Shown piece by piece: positions 35,701 to 48,400 of a stretch of DNA of 64,000 bases. The notes below the pieces were generated by a model. It was not told the DNA's origin. It searched no databases and saw nothing but the letters and a program-made list of their open reading frames with translations. How positions within the stretch are numbered: position 1 is the stretch's first letter; every line of letters begins with the position of its first letter. This DNA is from Plectrocnemia conspersa (lineage: Eukaryota; Arthropoda; Insecta; Trichoptera; Polycentropodidae). The stretch spans positions 124,001 to 188,000 of the forward strand of contig VTFK01000224.1 in NCBI GenBank assembly GCA_009617715.1, in the 5' to 3' direction. The position numbers were made by a program, and so were the translations under genes.

Positions 35701-38123
35701 ACACGTACTTTATAGAAGAGTTCATCTGTCACGTAATCAATTGTCATTTTAGCTGCCACGATTTGTCGTCGCAAGAAATCGCATTCACTCGCATATTGCC
35801 AAATTATTTTGCTACTTACATACCTATTGTTGCAGTGATGATTGTCAATCCGTACTCTACTTTTTGTCTTGCAATAGCATGGAAGAGCTGGTGTACCGCA
35901 TCACATCACAAGTATTGATTTAATGTTAAATAATTGTTAACATTCAGTAATTGATCTTTATTTGTGCGTTTATAGTTAACGAGAAAGGAAAGAGATATCC
36001 TGGATTCTTTAAAACTGAAGTTTTTCCTGATCAACATCGTGTTTTATATGTGCTGGCTGCCTAATATCATCAATGGAGTGTTGTTATGGGTTTTATGGTT
36101 CGATCTGCCAGTAAAAGCAATCATCATAATATGGTACACAATGGTAAGAAGAGTGTCTTGTAAAATAAATCACAGTTTTAGTCCATTTTATGCAATAAAC
36201 TTTTTCAATGAAAATGCACTTTTGTGCATTTTTACTGTCATGCATTAGTAAAAGTGTATTTTTAGTTAACTTGCAATCAATACCTATATTTGCTCAGAAT
36301 CAAGATTTAACACCAATCAACTTGTCCACAAATATAATTTTACAATGTTAAAGCATCAACAGAAAATAAGTTTTTTTATTTGATTTAATAAATACGTAAT
36401 TACTCTTCAATATTTATGCAAAATTTGATCCAGGCGAGTGAAGGTGAGAAGAAGGGGGGGCGGGTAGTTATATTTCCTTCATGGTCTTGAAATGCTACGG
36501 ATGGCATTCATTATAATATGCATTCATATTGAGGAGAGACAGTAATATGTATCATAGGCGGTTGGTGAAATACTTTCCCTCTTGATCGCTCTCGTGTTAA
36601 TAACTAGAGTGAATGAGAAATAAAGGCATGCAGTGCATGCCTTTATCTCTCATTCACTCTAGTTACTTAGCACGCGAGCGATCGAGAGGGAAAGTATTTC
36701 ACCGACCGCCTCTGATATGTATATAGATATCATTCAATCCTTGAGTATAATAGAGAAAATTTAAAAAAAAGCAAACATGGCATAAGGGTGGCTATGTGAT
36801 GTAGAAAGGTGCTTGTGCTTTAAGCAGGGTCCTTAAGAGTAACTATACAAAATTTTATTTCATTGGTCGAAGTTGTTGGATTGCAAATATATAGATTAGA
36901 GAATGGCAACCAGATTAACTTAATGCGCGCGAGTGCTATTTAAAAAAAAGATAGCAACTTTTCGCCCCTATAAAATGTTTCGCTAAAATATTTCTAGCGC
37001 CTTCATTTTATATCAGATTTAGAATATACTTTTTTCACTTGCACTAATGTATCAGGTTTCTGTATTTGTTTCTAAAAAGATCTGTGACATTCATAAAAAA
37101 AATATTAAATAGTTGTTCATGTGCTCTTTTACATATGTCACTAATATTTTTATTCTGTCTCACAGAATATTCTGGAATCCGCTTCTTTTCCAGGTGTCAT
37201 ATCCGATTTTAGGTGTTGGTTAAAACCTTGTTGATTAATACCAAGTATCCCTCGCGATCCTTGACTGCATGAAACACTCATCTCCGTCCATTGTCTTATA
37301 ATTCGCATATTTTACCATTATTAAGGTGTGAAGAAGCTTATATTTCGGACCTCGAATCACGTGTCACGTGCAGTATACTGCACTTTCTCCGTTTGACAGT
37401 TGAAAAGAATTTTCGATCGCAACCTATCGTTAAGAGAATTCGATCATTGGAGCCTATTTTAATCCGTGAAACTACCAATGGATTATTTATAGTGTTTGTC
37501 GAAAACTTATCTACTAATACATAATTTTAAAATTAAATATACTAGTGGTCCTTAAAAAATCTTTAATAAAAAAATTTGACAAAAATTATTTAAAAACGAT
37601 AAAATTTTCTTAGAAAACAACGAATTAGAAATTAAAAATGTTACATTTTTTTATATTAAATGATTTTTCATTTTCCGATAGATATTTTTTCCAAATCTAG
37701 TTTTTTTATATACACTATTCAATCCAAATATCAACTTGCTAAAAAATCAGACTTACGTTATTCGCGTTGCATATTCAATTGATATACAATCGTTACATTA
37801 CCATTTCTTTAATGTTGTCGAGAGTTTTCAGCGTGACTCCAAGATATGTTTCTTCTAATTTAATTGAACATCTTTCTACCATTTTTAATATTATTCTAAT
37901 CATTGTCTTTCAGGCTATGTTGAATCCACTCCAAGCTTTAATGAATGCAATAGTTTACCGGCGATGGACCCAAGGTGCCCAAAAATTTAAATATATCCCC
38001 AACATCCGAATGTTCCTGAACAAAAATAAGGACGACGAAATCTTGAGAACTCCGCTTATTCCCAGGCAGCCTTCTCGTCTGCTTCTGAATGACAATCCAG
38101 CACATACATCGTCGTCAATGTAA
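32701..38123 (+). CDS. GPR143: GPR143/OA1-like seven-transmembrane receptor
   Basis: In vertebrates GPR143 is an L-DOPA-responsive receptor of melanosomes and late endosomes. Seven exons, all GT-AG: 32701-32853, 32919-33030, 33099-33193, 35508-35686, 35753-35911, 35976-36143, 37914-38123; about 358 residues. Diagnostic parts are the N-terminal QTFCC, WLAVADLLASLG (TM2), YHALCWGLPAAMTAAGLSIL (TM4), LPNYFATYIPIVAVMIVNP (TM5), LKFFLINIVFYMCWLPNIIN (TM6) and MLNPLQALMNAIVYRRW (TM7). The protein is a little shorter than human GPR143 (404 residues), mainly in the C-terminal tail. Exon 5 has a one-base break: VNP at about 35845-35853 is followed, one base out of phase, by LYFLSCNSMEELVYRITSQ, which then joins exon 6 in phase. 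Intron 3 is 2.3 kb and intron 6 is 1.8 kb and contains a foldback element. The start is the ATG that gives the QTFCC N-terminus. Confidence 0.92.
36556..36711. mobile_element. Foldback element inside GPR143 intron 6
   Basis: Two arms of about 70 bp are almost perfect inverted copies: GGCGGTTGGTGAAATACTTT on the left and its inverse on the right. The arms meet at the palindrome GGCATGCAGTGCATGCC. No ORF. It is unrelated in sequence to family F and to the (TA)n-bounded foldbacks. Confidence 0.8.
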
Positions 38124-39292
38124 TTTGTGTTGTTTTTATTTATATTGAATTTTAGTATTGTTATATTATTACAGATTATCATTCCACTTGTATAAGTGCA
38201 AGATAATACAAATTATTAATACTCAGAACAATAAGGATTATGATTATAATTCTATTTACAAATTATTATTATCAAAGATAATGAATTAAGCACTTGATAC
38301 ATTTTTTAAATTAATTTATGAATATACCAAATTTTAATATATTTTAATTACGATTTTAGTCAAACCAATGATTGGTTCCTAGTTTTATTTTTATACATTA
38401 TATAGATTAAAGTGTGTGCATTTAATTTGGATAGTCAGGGTAAGAATGTATTTTTCGAAATGAATGTATTTTTTATATATATATATATATATAATATAAA
38501 ATAATTTATTTCTCTTTGTTAACGTCAAAACAAGCATCTAATAAAGTAAACAATAATTAAAAAATGTATATACAATCTCGTTTAGCACTACATATTAAAT
38601 ATAATTTCATACCGTACAATCGACTGTATGTACAATATTGTAATAAATAAGACACATTTATACAAATATAATAACAAATTACCGAACAAATATTTTTTTT
38701 TAAAATATAATGTATTTTTTTAATAATTCATGTTTATTAATTAATTTATATAGGACCAATCTATATAAAAATATTTTTAAAACGCTATTATCGTGTTTCA
38801 TTTCTATTCAATAAGACATCTTATTACAAATGTAACTACAGATTTTTAATGTCAAGGCGTATTAACTATTTCAATACATTACATAACCACTCCCCGGTCA
38901 CAGTATTTTTTTTTTTTAAATTATTTATAAACGTCTGGCACGTACCCACCCTTTCCTATGCAGTGGTATAAAAAAATCCAGCTGTTGTAAAACATTTTAG
39001 AATATTCGTACAAATTTAATTTTTATCAAAAAATGATTTTTAAGATGAAAATTCACAAAAGACAAATTTTTGTGTTAACTCAGGCATGACCGGGAAGGGG
39101 TTAGAAGAAGATAATGTCATTAGAAGCGAACAGATTGTAAAATAATGTATAATGGAATAGCTTCGATGAGCCATAATTTTAAATTTATTTTCATTGTATA
39201 AAATATACAAATAATTGATAAAATTATGAAGTTTTGAAGTTATTATTAGCAAAGACTAGTTTAGAAGCTTTACAAGGAATTTTATTCATGTA
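38124..39292. other. 3' flank and AT-rich spacer
   Basis: It includes a short (TA)n at about 38477-38494. No gene is seen. Confidence 0.45.
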
Positions 39293-39802
39293 CGAGGGTG
39301 AGTCAAATGGCGAGTATTTGAAGAGCGGCAGTAAGAATCAGGCATGTAATACTGCATTTGTTTTTTTTCAGTAATGAAGAGTAAAACCCACTAAAATTCA
39401 TAGATAAATGAAAGTTCAATATGGTGTTGCATGTCTGTCACTCCAGTAAATGTACGGGTAGATGAGTTCCAACACAGTCAAGTAGTGACATCAGTCAATT
39501 GTAACCAAAGCACACCACAAAGTAGGTATAGGTGAAAAATTGCGTATTAATTTGCAGTACATTGAAGCAGAAGATATTGTGTTTCCTAGGATGAAACCAA
39601 GTGAGCGAGCGAAGACTGGAGATATAACGAGGGGTAATGTTGGAGCACTAAAGTGATTTTCATATCTTTGGACCGCTCAAAGTAATGTGGTTCGGGTCCA
39701 ACAAAGAAGTGCAACAGACAGTGTAAAACTTAAATAAAACATTATATAGTCTAAATGTCTTTCTAGTAAGATATTTAAGATTTTCATTTGACTCACTCTC
39801 GT
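39293..39802. mobile_element. mariner-like non-autonomous element
   Basis: The left end CGAGGGTGAGTCAAATGGCG and the right end, inverted, CGAGAGTGAGTCAAATGAAA are mariner-type terminal inverted repeats. The right side also carries TTATATAGTCTAAATGTCTT, typical of sequence next to such TIRs. The interior of about 470 bp has no intact transposase frame. Confidence 0.7.
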
Positions 39803-40271
39803 CTGCTCTATAAAAAGCATAGAATGTAAGAAACATAACTAAATGTATTAATGTATGAGGGATGTTCCATAATTTTTTTTAAATAAATTTAAAAATATTG
39901 TTCTATTTGGACAATCCTGCATTATTCTGCATTTTTATTATAAGTTACTTTATACTTCTTAGTGCTAAATTTGGTTAAGGCATGATTTATCCATTTTTTT
40001 AAATATATTCATGAAAATTATAGCTAATGTATCAGTAATAATATTTTTTTTATGAAAGAATAGAAAATTATGGACTTTCCCTCTTATAATAACATAAAAC
40101 GAGTCGTCAAGGATTTTAAGAAGCAAAACGAAGAGCATAAAACTATCTTCTAATAAATGCGAACATAAACTATTATATTAACAAACGGTTCACAACTAAA
40201 ACAATGGTATTATTAATCATCACATAAAATGAATAAGTAAAATTTATCACAATCGCATTTGTATCTATATA
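39803..40271. other. AT-rich spacer and AKAP10 3' flank
   Basis: No gene. For the minus-strand AKAP10 gene this is the 3' UTR side. Confidence 0.45.
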
Positions 40272-42128
40272 TCATAACTGGCCTTCTGGTATGCCCATGG
40301 TTACGTCGGTGACGTCTTTGATTATCATGTGGGCCACTTGCCACGCTAATTCCTCTTTAGCTTTATCGTTATCGCCGTGCACGAACTTGCTCACAACCCG
40401 TTTCAAAATCGAAGGATCCTTCTTCTCCGGATCCGGCTCCATGGTGGACTCGAACCTGCCCAAACTGTTGACGCGGCCCAAACACAGTCCTTTATCAGAC
40501 TTTCTGCGCCACAAAGTATCACTGCGATACAATTGTTTCAAGTCTATCCTCATGAAAGATCCGCTAACGCTCCTCGCTGACGATTCCCCCATTATTGAAT
40601 TATTTCTAGTGCTCACACTAATCTCACTGCTGCAATCCGAAGCCGATTTTTTATGCTTCTTAACAGACTGCCAATTGCTTTGAACCGAACTCACCATTTC
40701 AGACAAGTATTGATAATACAATTGGGACGTAAGAAACGACGTTATGTGCTGCTGCAGAGCCTTCAAGACCAGTCTGAACGGCTTATGAAAACAATCGGGA
40801 GACGGTCCGCCTTCTTGGCATATGCTCTCTTCGATATTAAACCGAATCTCGGACGAAAACCCTAACGAATTTGTAGCTTGAAGAGAGAAGTATTTATCAT
40901 ACAATATAATAGCGTCATTCTGCGCCTGTTCAGGATCATAATTCACGCTCGTTTTTAAATGCTGTTTAAAATTAACGACAGCCATTATGAATTCTAATAA
41001 AAGGCTACATTGTTCTTGTTCTAAGAATTCCATGAAGTAAAATAGCGCCATTTGATTATATATAATATCTTCTATCGTTAAGCTACCGCTAGTCAAAATG
41101 TCTATTTGATATTTACAATGGTAATTACTCTGAGTGTACTTTTCGAAATGATGATTGAACATTTGATCGTAAACAAACTGCTGCGCTACTTTGAATATGT
41201 TGGGATCGACCAAACCTTCCGGATGGCAAATCAAAGAAACAATCGCATTTCTCACGTCATCTGGAATGTCTAATTTATATGGCGATTCTAAAGCGATGTA
41301 TTTCTTAAAAATAGCCACAGCTATATCCAAAACTTTATTTTTCATCTTACCCGGCTCCGATATACCATTCATTTTTATACTGCAAGACGGATATCTTTTA
41401 ATGTCAAAGTCTTCACCGGCTTCGCTACAACCGTTGCATTGCAGACTCGAATCGAAACTGACGGTTCGGCCGATTTTTTTGCGAGGAAGACTATTCGATT
41501 TCTGCGATATATCGAGGAATTTGACGGATACTTTAAACGCTTCAACTTCCATCCAAAATTCGACTAGCCGCCGCAAAGATATCGATTCCATATATTCAAT
41601 AAAATAGCCTAAAGACTGTTTATCCGATACAGTCTCCATCAGAGTCTTAGATAAGCGCGAGCTCTCGCAATATACTCGCTCTTCTTGTTCTAAAAAAAAA
41701 ACAAAAAAAATTAATCAAAAATATTAGATTGTAATCCATTACTTGTACATAGAAAATTCTGAAATCAAGCAGCTTAATGTTTCCTTAATTGCAAAAAAAG
41801 TATTACCGTTTTCAAAACTTGAAAATCAATTGAATAATAGTTAATCATACAAAACGTATTTTTTATCTCGCAAGGTTTTAGACCAATCAAATAAGAACTC
41901 ACCATTATTATCTATATTTTCTAAGTCAAATCTTTGATATGATTCGTCAATACTGTTTCTATGGGACAGACCGGTGGGAGAGTAGGAGTCGCTCGATTCC
42001 GGAGGTCGTGTAGGAAATTTTGATTTTCCCCGTCCTATAAAATTAATATTTTATTTTATGATTTTATTTTAAATTGTACCTTCGTGCTGGAAATAATAAT
42101 TACCCGCATTTTTCCAAAACTTTAGCAT
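40272..42128 (-). CDS. AKAP10: AKAP10 (D-AKAP2), dual-RGS PKA anchoring protein
   Basis: AKAP10 tethers both RI and RII subunits of protein kinase A to membranes and endosomes/mitochondria and binds Rab GTPases through RGS domains. Three coding exons: 42128-42104, 42034-41903, 41689-40272; 524 residues; start MLKFWKNAGRGKSKF. Exon phases join cleanly. RGS-A starts after SSRLSKTL (GYFIEYMESISLRRLVEFWM) and is split by a long insert. RGS-B is very conserved (HCKYQIDILTSGSLTIEDII, then AQNDAIILYDKYFSLQAT and ICQEGGPSPDCF). The C-terminus carries the amphipathic PKA-binding helix KAKEELAWQVAHMIIKDVTD. The usual C-terminal PDZ ligand (STKL in human) is not evident; the end is EGQL. An acceptor-like CAG just upstream of the first coding exon suggests a spliced 5' UTR. 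Confidence 0.93.
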
Positions 42129-45100
42129 CTTTTCTTGATGCTCACATTGTTCCGCTCATGACATTTATGTCTCGCGATGAGACCTGAAAATTGAACGCAA
42201 TAGTTAATCAAGATCGTTTGGTCGACGATATTGCATAAATACGCACACGTTTTTGCAACGTGATTTAAATATAAAAGCTCACATTTAAGCGCAATCTACT
42301 AAACTATTCGAGTTTACGTCACTAGATCGCGACCTTTTTGACAGATAAACAGGAATCAGCGGATTGCTATTACACTGGCCGTAGCGCGATTATTTCCGGC
42401 CATCTACCGTGAATATGTTAATTTATTTATAAATAAATCTTAATTTTATTATATAAGCAATAGTAATAGCAAAATATTTATTATTTATTTTACAAAATAC
42501 AATTTATTATAATAAAAATATTAATTTGTATCTTCTCGTATATATATTTATTATTAAGAAAGAGTTTATAGAAATATTATTTTTTCTTTTAAAGTAATGA
42601 AATACCTAATATTTTTTACTCTCCGTCTTGTACAAGTCGAAAATTAAGCAAATCTATGGGTTTTAGACTTTTTAATTATTTTTTCTAATAATGTAAGAAC
42701 AGAACGAAAAATAAAATTAAATAATAATATTAAATTATTTTTAATAACATATTATTATTAGAATATAAAGTCGGCTTCACAAAACATAATATATGTTGAT
42801 TTCTTTGTTACTTAATATAATGTGACCAGACATCCTCCTCAAAAATGTCGCCCATCTTTGTCCTCTTTTTGTCATTCTTCGTTTTCCTCGAACAAAAATA
42901 TTCGAGGTAGCCCTTTTTAGCTCCCATGGCATTCCTAAATAAACAAAAAAAATCCGAAATGACGCAGCAATTTGTTCTTCGCAAACCAAACTTTTTTAGA
43001 TGGAAAAAAAAATAAAAAATTGAAGGACCAGTGAAACACTTGTTCCAGATTGAATATTCTAGTTCATCTTTCTAAGTGTTTGAATATAATTAAACATACC
43101 CCGAGTCCGAACGTCACGAACTCCGGTGGTATATTCAAGAACAAAAATAATCAAGTACATATATGCATTCTTTCTAAATGTTAAGTATATATAATAAAAT
43201 TCTAAAATTACCGTAAAATATTATTGTAAAAATATACTATTATTTACTTTATTTATTTATAAATTATAACTTATAATAGACAGGTTTAGACAGAACCGGT
43301 TCCTAAATGTTTAGCGTCCCGAGTTCTAAAAGGAACTAATGTAACTTGAGAAAATTTTGTTTGGAGGAGAAAAAAAAAGGTCACCACGAGAAAGTTTTGT
43401 GTAAAATTGATCCTGTATATTTTTGTCCGAGGAGATTAACGAAGCTACAGAAGTTCAGCAATTTTTTTTTAGGAAATATCGATACCGTGATATAGAATCA
43501 AATGGCGTTCCCATTCGGAGTATATGGCGCCCTGGGCGACCGCCCGTACAGCTCGCCCCTCGTGTCGGTCCTGGGTTTAGATATACAATGCTTAATGAAT
43601 AGTTCATTGTAAGCATATAAAATAATAGTACTTATTAAGTATGTACGAATTTCAAAATAAAATTTAAATTATTAGTTCAAATTATCTGTGATTTTGGATT
43701 ATTTGTGTCCAGATAATAGATAATACACTGTACTAAAGTGGGATCTATAAACTGTGAGATATAAAAGAATTATATCAAAATTATAGTTGGTTTTCACACG
43801 TAGTTTAGTATACAATAATTTAAATTAAAAATATAAAATAAATTAATAACAAATATCAACAAACTAGATGTCGAACAGTCGTCGCTTTTTAAAAAATACG
43901 AAAGGAATGGGCATTATTCAAAGACAGATTATTATTAAAAGTCAACGTATATAAAACATAATTATTTAGCGCCACAGTTTATAACGTGATTAAATAATGA
44001 GAAACAATGCTAATATATAATGTTAATCTAACATTAATTTGTATAATTTCGTCAAAAAATGGGGTGTGATTATTTTGGTGCCATGTAAACCCACATTTTC
44101 ATCCATAAATGTGAATCTGCAACCTTCTGCTATAACGTTTGTGTATATTATTGTCATCGTCGTTCGACAATAGAAATTTAGTTAAAGTCAATATTGAAGT
44201 CGTAGAAACGAAACTTAGTCGTTAAATGTAGAATGGCTGTATTAGATACAGTGATAATGAAATTTAATAAAAGATTGTAATTTAGTATATTTCCAGGTAA
44301 GTTTTATTATATTTTTTTTTGAAAAACTCAGTGACGAGTACTATCATTGCGACAGCGTCGCGTCGGCACGATTTTATTGCTTTTGCCGTAGATTTTAAAC
44401 AGGGATATGATTTTGGGAGGGGCAGATGGAGGAATTTGTCCCTTTTAAATGTTTCTAAAAAATACATGATATTTAATGAAAAAACATAAATCGCAATGTA
44501 ACCTAAATATTTTTAAAATGACCCTGACTGGCCAATTAAAAGCTAAAATTATAGCTCTTGTAGGTTAAACCTTTTGTTCAACCGAGTTGTTATTTCCTTT
44601 TATTACATTCAAGAGTGACGTTTAAGTGACCTTAACGCAAATGCGCAACTGGACAGACCACCCTCCCACATAGTATTGGTTTCTCCAGAATAATTTGTTT
44701 TAAATTTATACAATGATCGATCAAAGATCACTTACCAATTTATAATTTATCACCAGCACTTGATTTATTTTTCCTAAATTTTACACTTAATTGTTGATTT
44801 AATACACACAATTATAACGCATGCTAAATGTATTATTTTGAAACAATTCAAGCAATATACATTTTAAGCTGCATGTGGTTTTTAAAAGTTATTAAAAAAC
44901 ATGACAATATACCGAGTGTTATTCTCATAAATTATATGTATTATACATGTTAAACAAATCTTTAACAAATATTGCACAAAAAAATGTATCAGCTCATTCA
45001 ATTTGATCGATTATAACAATACATCATGATCTTGACGAGCTCTCTAACAAATGATTTATTCTTTAAATAACGACCCTTGTAAATTAGTTTGAACGCGTTT

Positions 45101-45453
45101 TTTGTTTTAATTTTTCAACACGGTCGACTAGCGTGGGAGTGGTGATACTGCGAAACGAAGCACGCAAGTCGGCAAGGTGAATAGTTTAACATTCTACCGA
45201 GAGTTTACAAGAAGTCAAGAGATGGAACGCTTCCTTGGGCTCGAGAGCCGGCCGATACCTCGGGCTATCGACCCGCTCGTAGCTGTATAACTGTTTCACA
45301 GCACAAAAAATCTTCAGAATCCAAACGAGTTGTTCCAGATGCATAATGTCCAGTAAGCTCGCACCGGCCGGCAGGAAGAATCATTCTGTTCGAGTTGCTC
45401 GTCGAGCAAAGGTCGGCCGTAGTCGAATCGTCTGAAAAAGTTCAAACATTCAA
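42129..45453. other. Long intergenic stretch with TE debris
   Basis: Mostly AT-rich. A family-F MITE fragment lies at 44341-44400. A GC-richer patch at about 43440-43575 has no readable domain. The likely non-coding 5' part of AKAP10 lies near 42150-42350. The interval 45080-45440 becomes GC-richer ahead of the 45454 gene. A small minus-strand ORF at 42808-42934 is listed separately. Confidence 0.4.
42808..42934 (-). other. Unexplained minus-strand open frame or orphan exon
   Basis: A frame after a TTTATTTAG acceptor-like site reads NAMGAKKGYLEYFCSRKT, then a Lys-rich run, then MGDIFEEDVWSHYIK and a stop. The peptide looks protein-like (mixed charged and aromatic residues) but is only about 41 residues and matches nothing I recognise. 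It could be a terminal exon, a fragment of a domesticated or decayed transposon, or chance. Confidence 0.25.
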
Positions 45454-48400
45454 ATGGCGTTAAAAATTTATTTGGCCTTAACGTCACTGCTTCTGCCCAT
45501 GCTGAAAGCATCACCGGTAAACTTGACGACTATAGACCAGAGACAAACGGGGGAATACAATATACATATTAATTTAAAAGACGTGAAAATATTTGCCTTA
45601 TTAGGCGGTGGACTTGGCGGATCTGAGGTAATATTTTTAAACATTTTATTAATTTAATCGAATTATTATTTATAAAATTGATATATACTAAAACACGTAG
45701 AAAATAAATATTATAGTTATTATTTATGTTAATATATTTATGTTTTTATTTTTAAATGTTTTCTATGGTATACAAATTATTATAGAAAAATCCCCTTTAA
45801 ATATTTAATTTATTATAAACATGCGTGACGCAAATTTTATATATTAAAAAATATGTCTTTTTTAACAATCGATATATATTAAATGTAATTTTTAAAAGTT
45901 TTATATATTTTTATGAACGTTTGTAAGAAATCTTCCCTTTTTTAGTTAAATTGCCCTAATTTGAACGAGTGTAGTTAAGGTTACTTAATAAAGTAAACTT
46001 TATAGGTGGTAGGTGATTTATTATATTATATAAATAGTTACAGTATAGCGTAGTAATTTCCCGTTTTCCTTCTACGATAAAAATATCAGATTTTCAGAAC
46101 AGTGCTTTAATCGGAATATTATAATTATTATAGTAATGTGCTATTGCAGTCTCCTTATAGTGTTTTGGTATATATTCACTTAATTGAAAATGCCATTAGT
46201 CATAAATTAAATAGGCTGAAAAAATAAATCAGATAAGGTAGTAATTGTAGCACTATGTAGCAATATGCTTTAATTTTGTCATATGTGATATTTTTTTCTC
46301 TTTATTAGAGAATTGTTAACCTGATTTTAATTAATCATCACGATATTTATATATATATATTATAATATTTGCATTTAATTTATTAAACTGGTTGCATGCT
46401 ACATTTTTTATTAGAGTTGTACCTTCCGGCTCATCGCGACATCGCTAATATTATATCATTAACCGGTTCCAGTCAACCGGTAAAATCTATATGATGTACT
46501 TCAATGTCTCGATGCATAAAAAATATTTCATTTAATTAATTTGTATAAATAAAAACCGATAAGACTTTTTTTATTCTGTAATTTATATGTCTTTAATTTT
46601 GCAACCTAATATTGTTTAAATTATCGTACAAGTAAAAGTTTTCTAAAAACGCGGTTTTAATGAAAAATATTTGCATGAAAGCTTAACTGTTTGTGTACGA
46701 CTCTAGTTTTAGCAATTCGTGAATTGATCTCTGTCTAGTTTATTGCAGTCAGTTGTATTTACAAAGATCAGGGTTTTTTTTTTAACTTTTTTGGCTTTGG
46801 TATTTGTATTATAACAGTCAGATGAAAGCATCAAAAACTTTCTAAAAATAACTAGGTCAGCACCTTTTATATCAAAAGAATAGAATTGAGAATCCATGAC
46901 TTTACTTTCATCTTATGTAAGGCCCAAGAAGCCAAATAACAAGGCCCCGGCATCGATCTCGTGTATATAATACTGTACAATAAGCATACTCTATTTGCGT
47001 TAACATAGTCAGTTAGAGAGCTATTAATTTCATCATTATTTATAATTGAGAAAGCTGGCAAGTTTGGGTTTACACCCCTACTATTTGCTTTAAAGCACAC
47101 GATACGTGTGTACGTTCGATATACTTAATGAAAATTGTTTCTAGCTTTTAAATTGTCAATGGTGCTATTTAATAGGGAATTATTTAAAGAGATATGTGCA
47201 TTTAAATAAATAGTTTGATCAATAAAAATAAATATTTGTGCAATAATGTTAGTAAATCTTCGGAAAATAATTAGTTGCAGATTTATTCATAAGGATACTC
47301 ACTGTTCTGACCAATGCTCGCTCGCACCTGACCTGTCCAACAGTAATGCACAAACAATTATTTTACATATTTTTCATTTGCATTGTCCTCAATTGTGATA
47401 TCTTGAAACTTTGCCAGTTGAACAGTTTTCGATACGATACGATTCGATTCGAATGTGATTATTTGCAAAAGCATACAAACCCTAACTCATCTTCGACTAA
47501 AAATGCCAGTTCTTGTTTTGTAGTATTCATTTATCATTATTGTATATGCAGCGAGACAATAGTAAGATATTTATTACAAATGTTTAATTTGAATGTTGAA
47601 TACAAATGTTTTTACTTCTTTTTTACAAATTTTCCCTACGTGACATAACAAAGGTGAAAAAATTGAAACTGTATTTTACACGCTGTAGACAAAATAAAAA
47701 GCCTAAACATTTCTTAGTGTATTTTTTTAATCACAAGTGTTCCCAATTCAATGGCAAAGAACTGTATATACAGGTATTAGCATAACTGCATTCTATAGTA
47801 AAAAACATATTACATTTTAGCAAATATTATATGTCCCAATTATAGTAGGTAAACTTTGCGGTCGCTAATGTCAAATGTTTATTTCGCACACGAACAGTTA
47901 TGCATACGAAAAGTTTGATGACCATATTAACCGTTACCTGCGAACTTTGTTCTGTCATCATGTCTCGTAAATTTCGATGAATGAACGAGTTGTTATGTCA
48001 ACCTGTTCGACATCCGAGAACCGGTATCGATTAAAATTTTAAATCGAGGCGGTAAAAGAATATTTCTTCTCTCTCTTTCGTGCTCCTAAGTCTTTCGATA
48101 TTCAGAGCGCACTACATTAAATATTGCGCGTGTAGAATGTAAAAAACGTACATAATCATTATTTACTTATTAGTTAGCTCCGAGCACTATTTTTTTAAGT
48201 AACGGAGATTCTCGGCTTAATCTAATTTTTATTACACTTCATTTCATTTGCTCTATAATTAAGTTTTTTACAAACAAATATTTACAATATATTATAGCAA
48301 CGTAGTAGCGTTGATTATGATTACGTTAGACATACTATTCTTTATTGTTATTTAATAGCCTTTGTACTATGTATTTAAATTTATTATAATGAAATAATAT

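Noticed and set aside
35853..35878. A 26-nt intron in GPR143 exon 5 (GT...AG)
   Set aside because: Far below the minimum size for splicing; a one-base loss explains the frame change and restores family-like residues.
47346..47648. A 100-residue plus-strand ORF with a hydrophobic start
   Set aside because: It lies inside the intron of the 45454 gene, has AT-driven composition, no domain and no promoter support.
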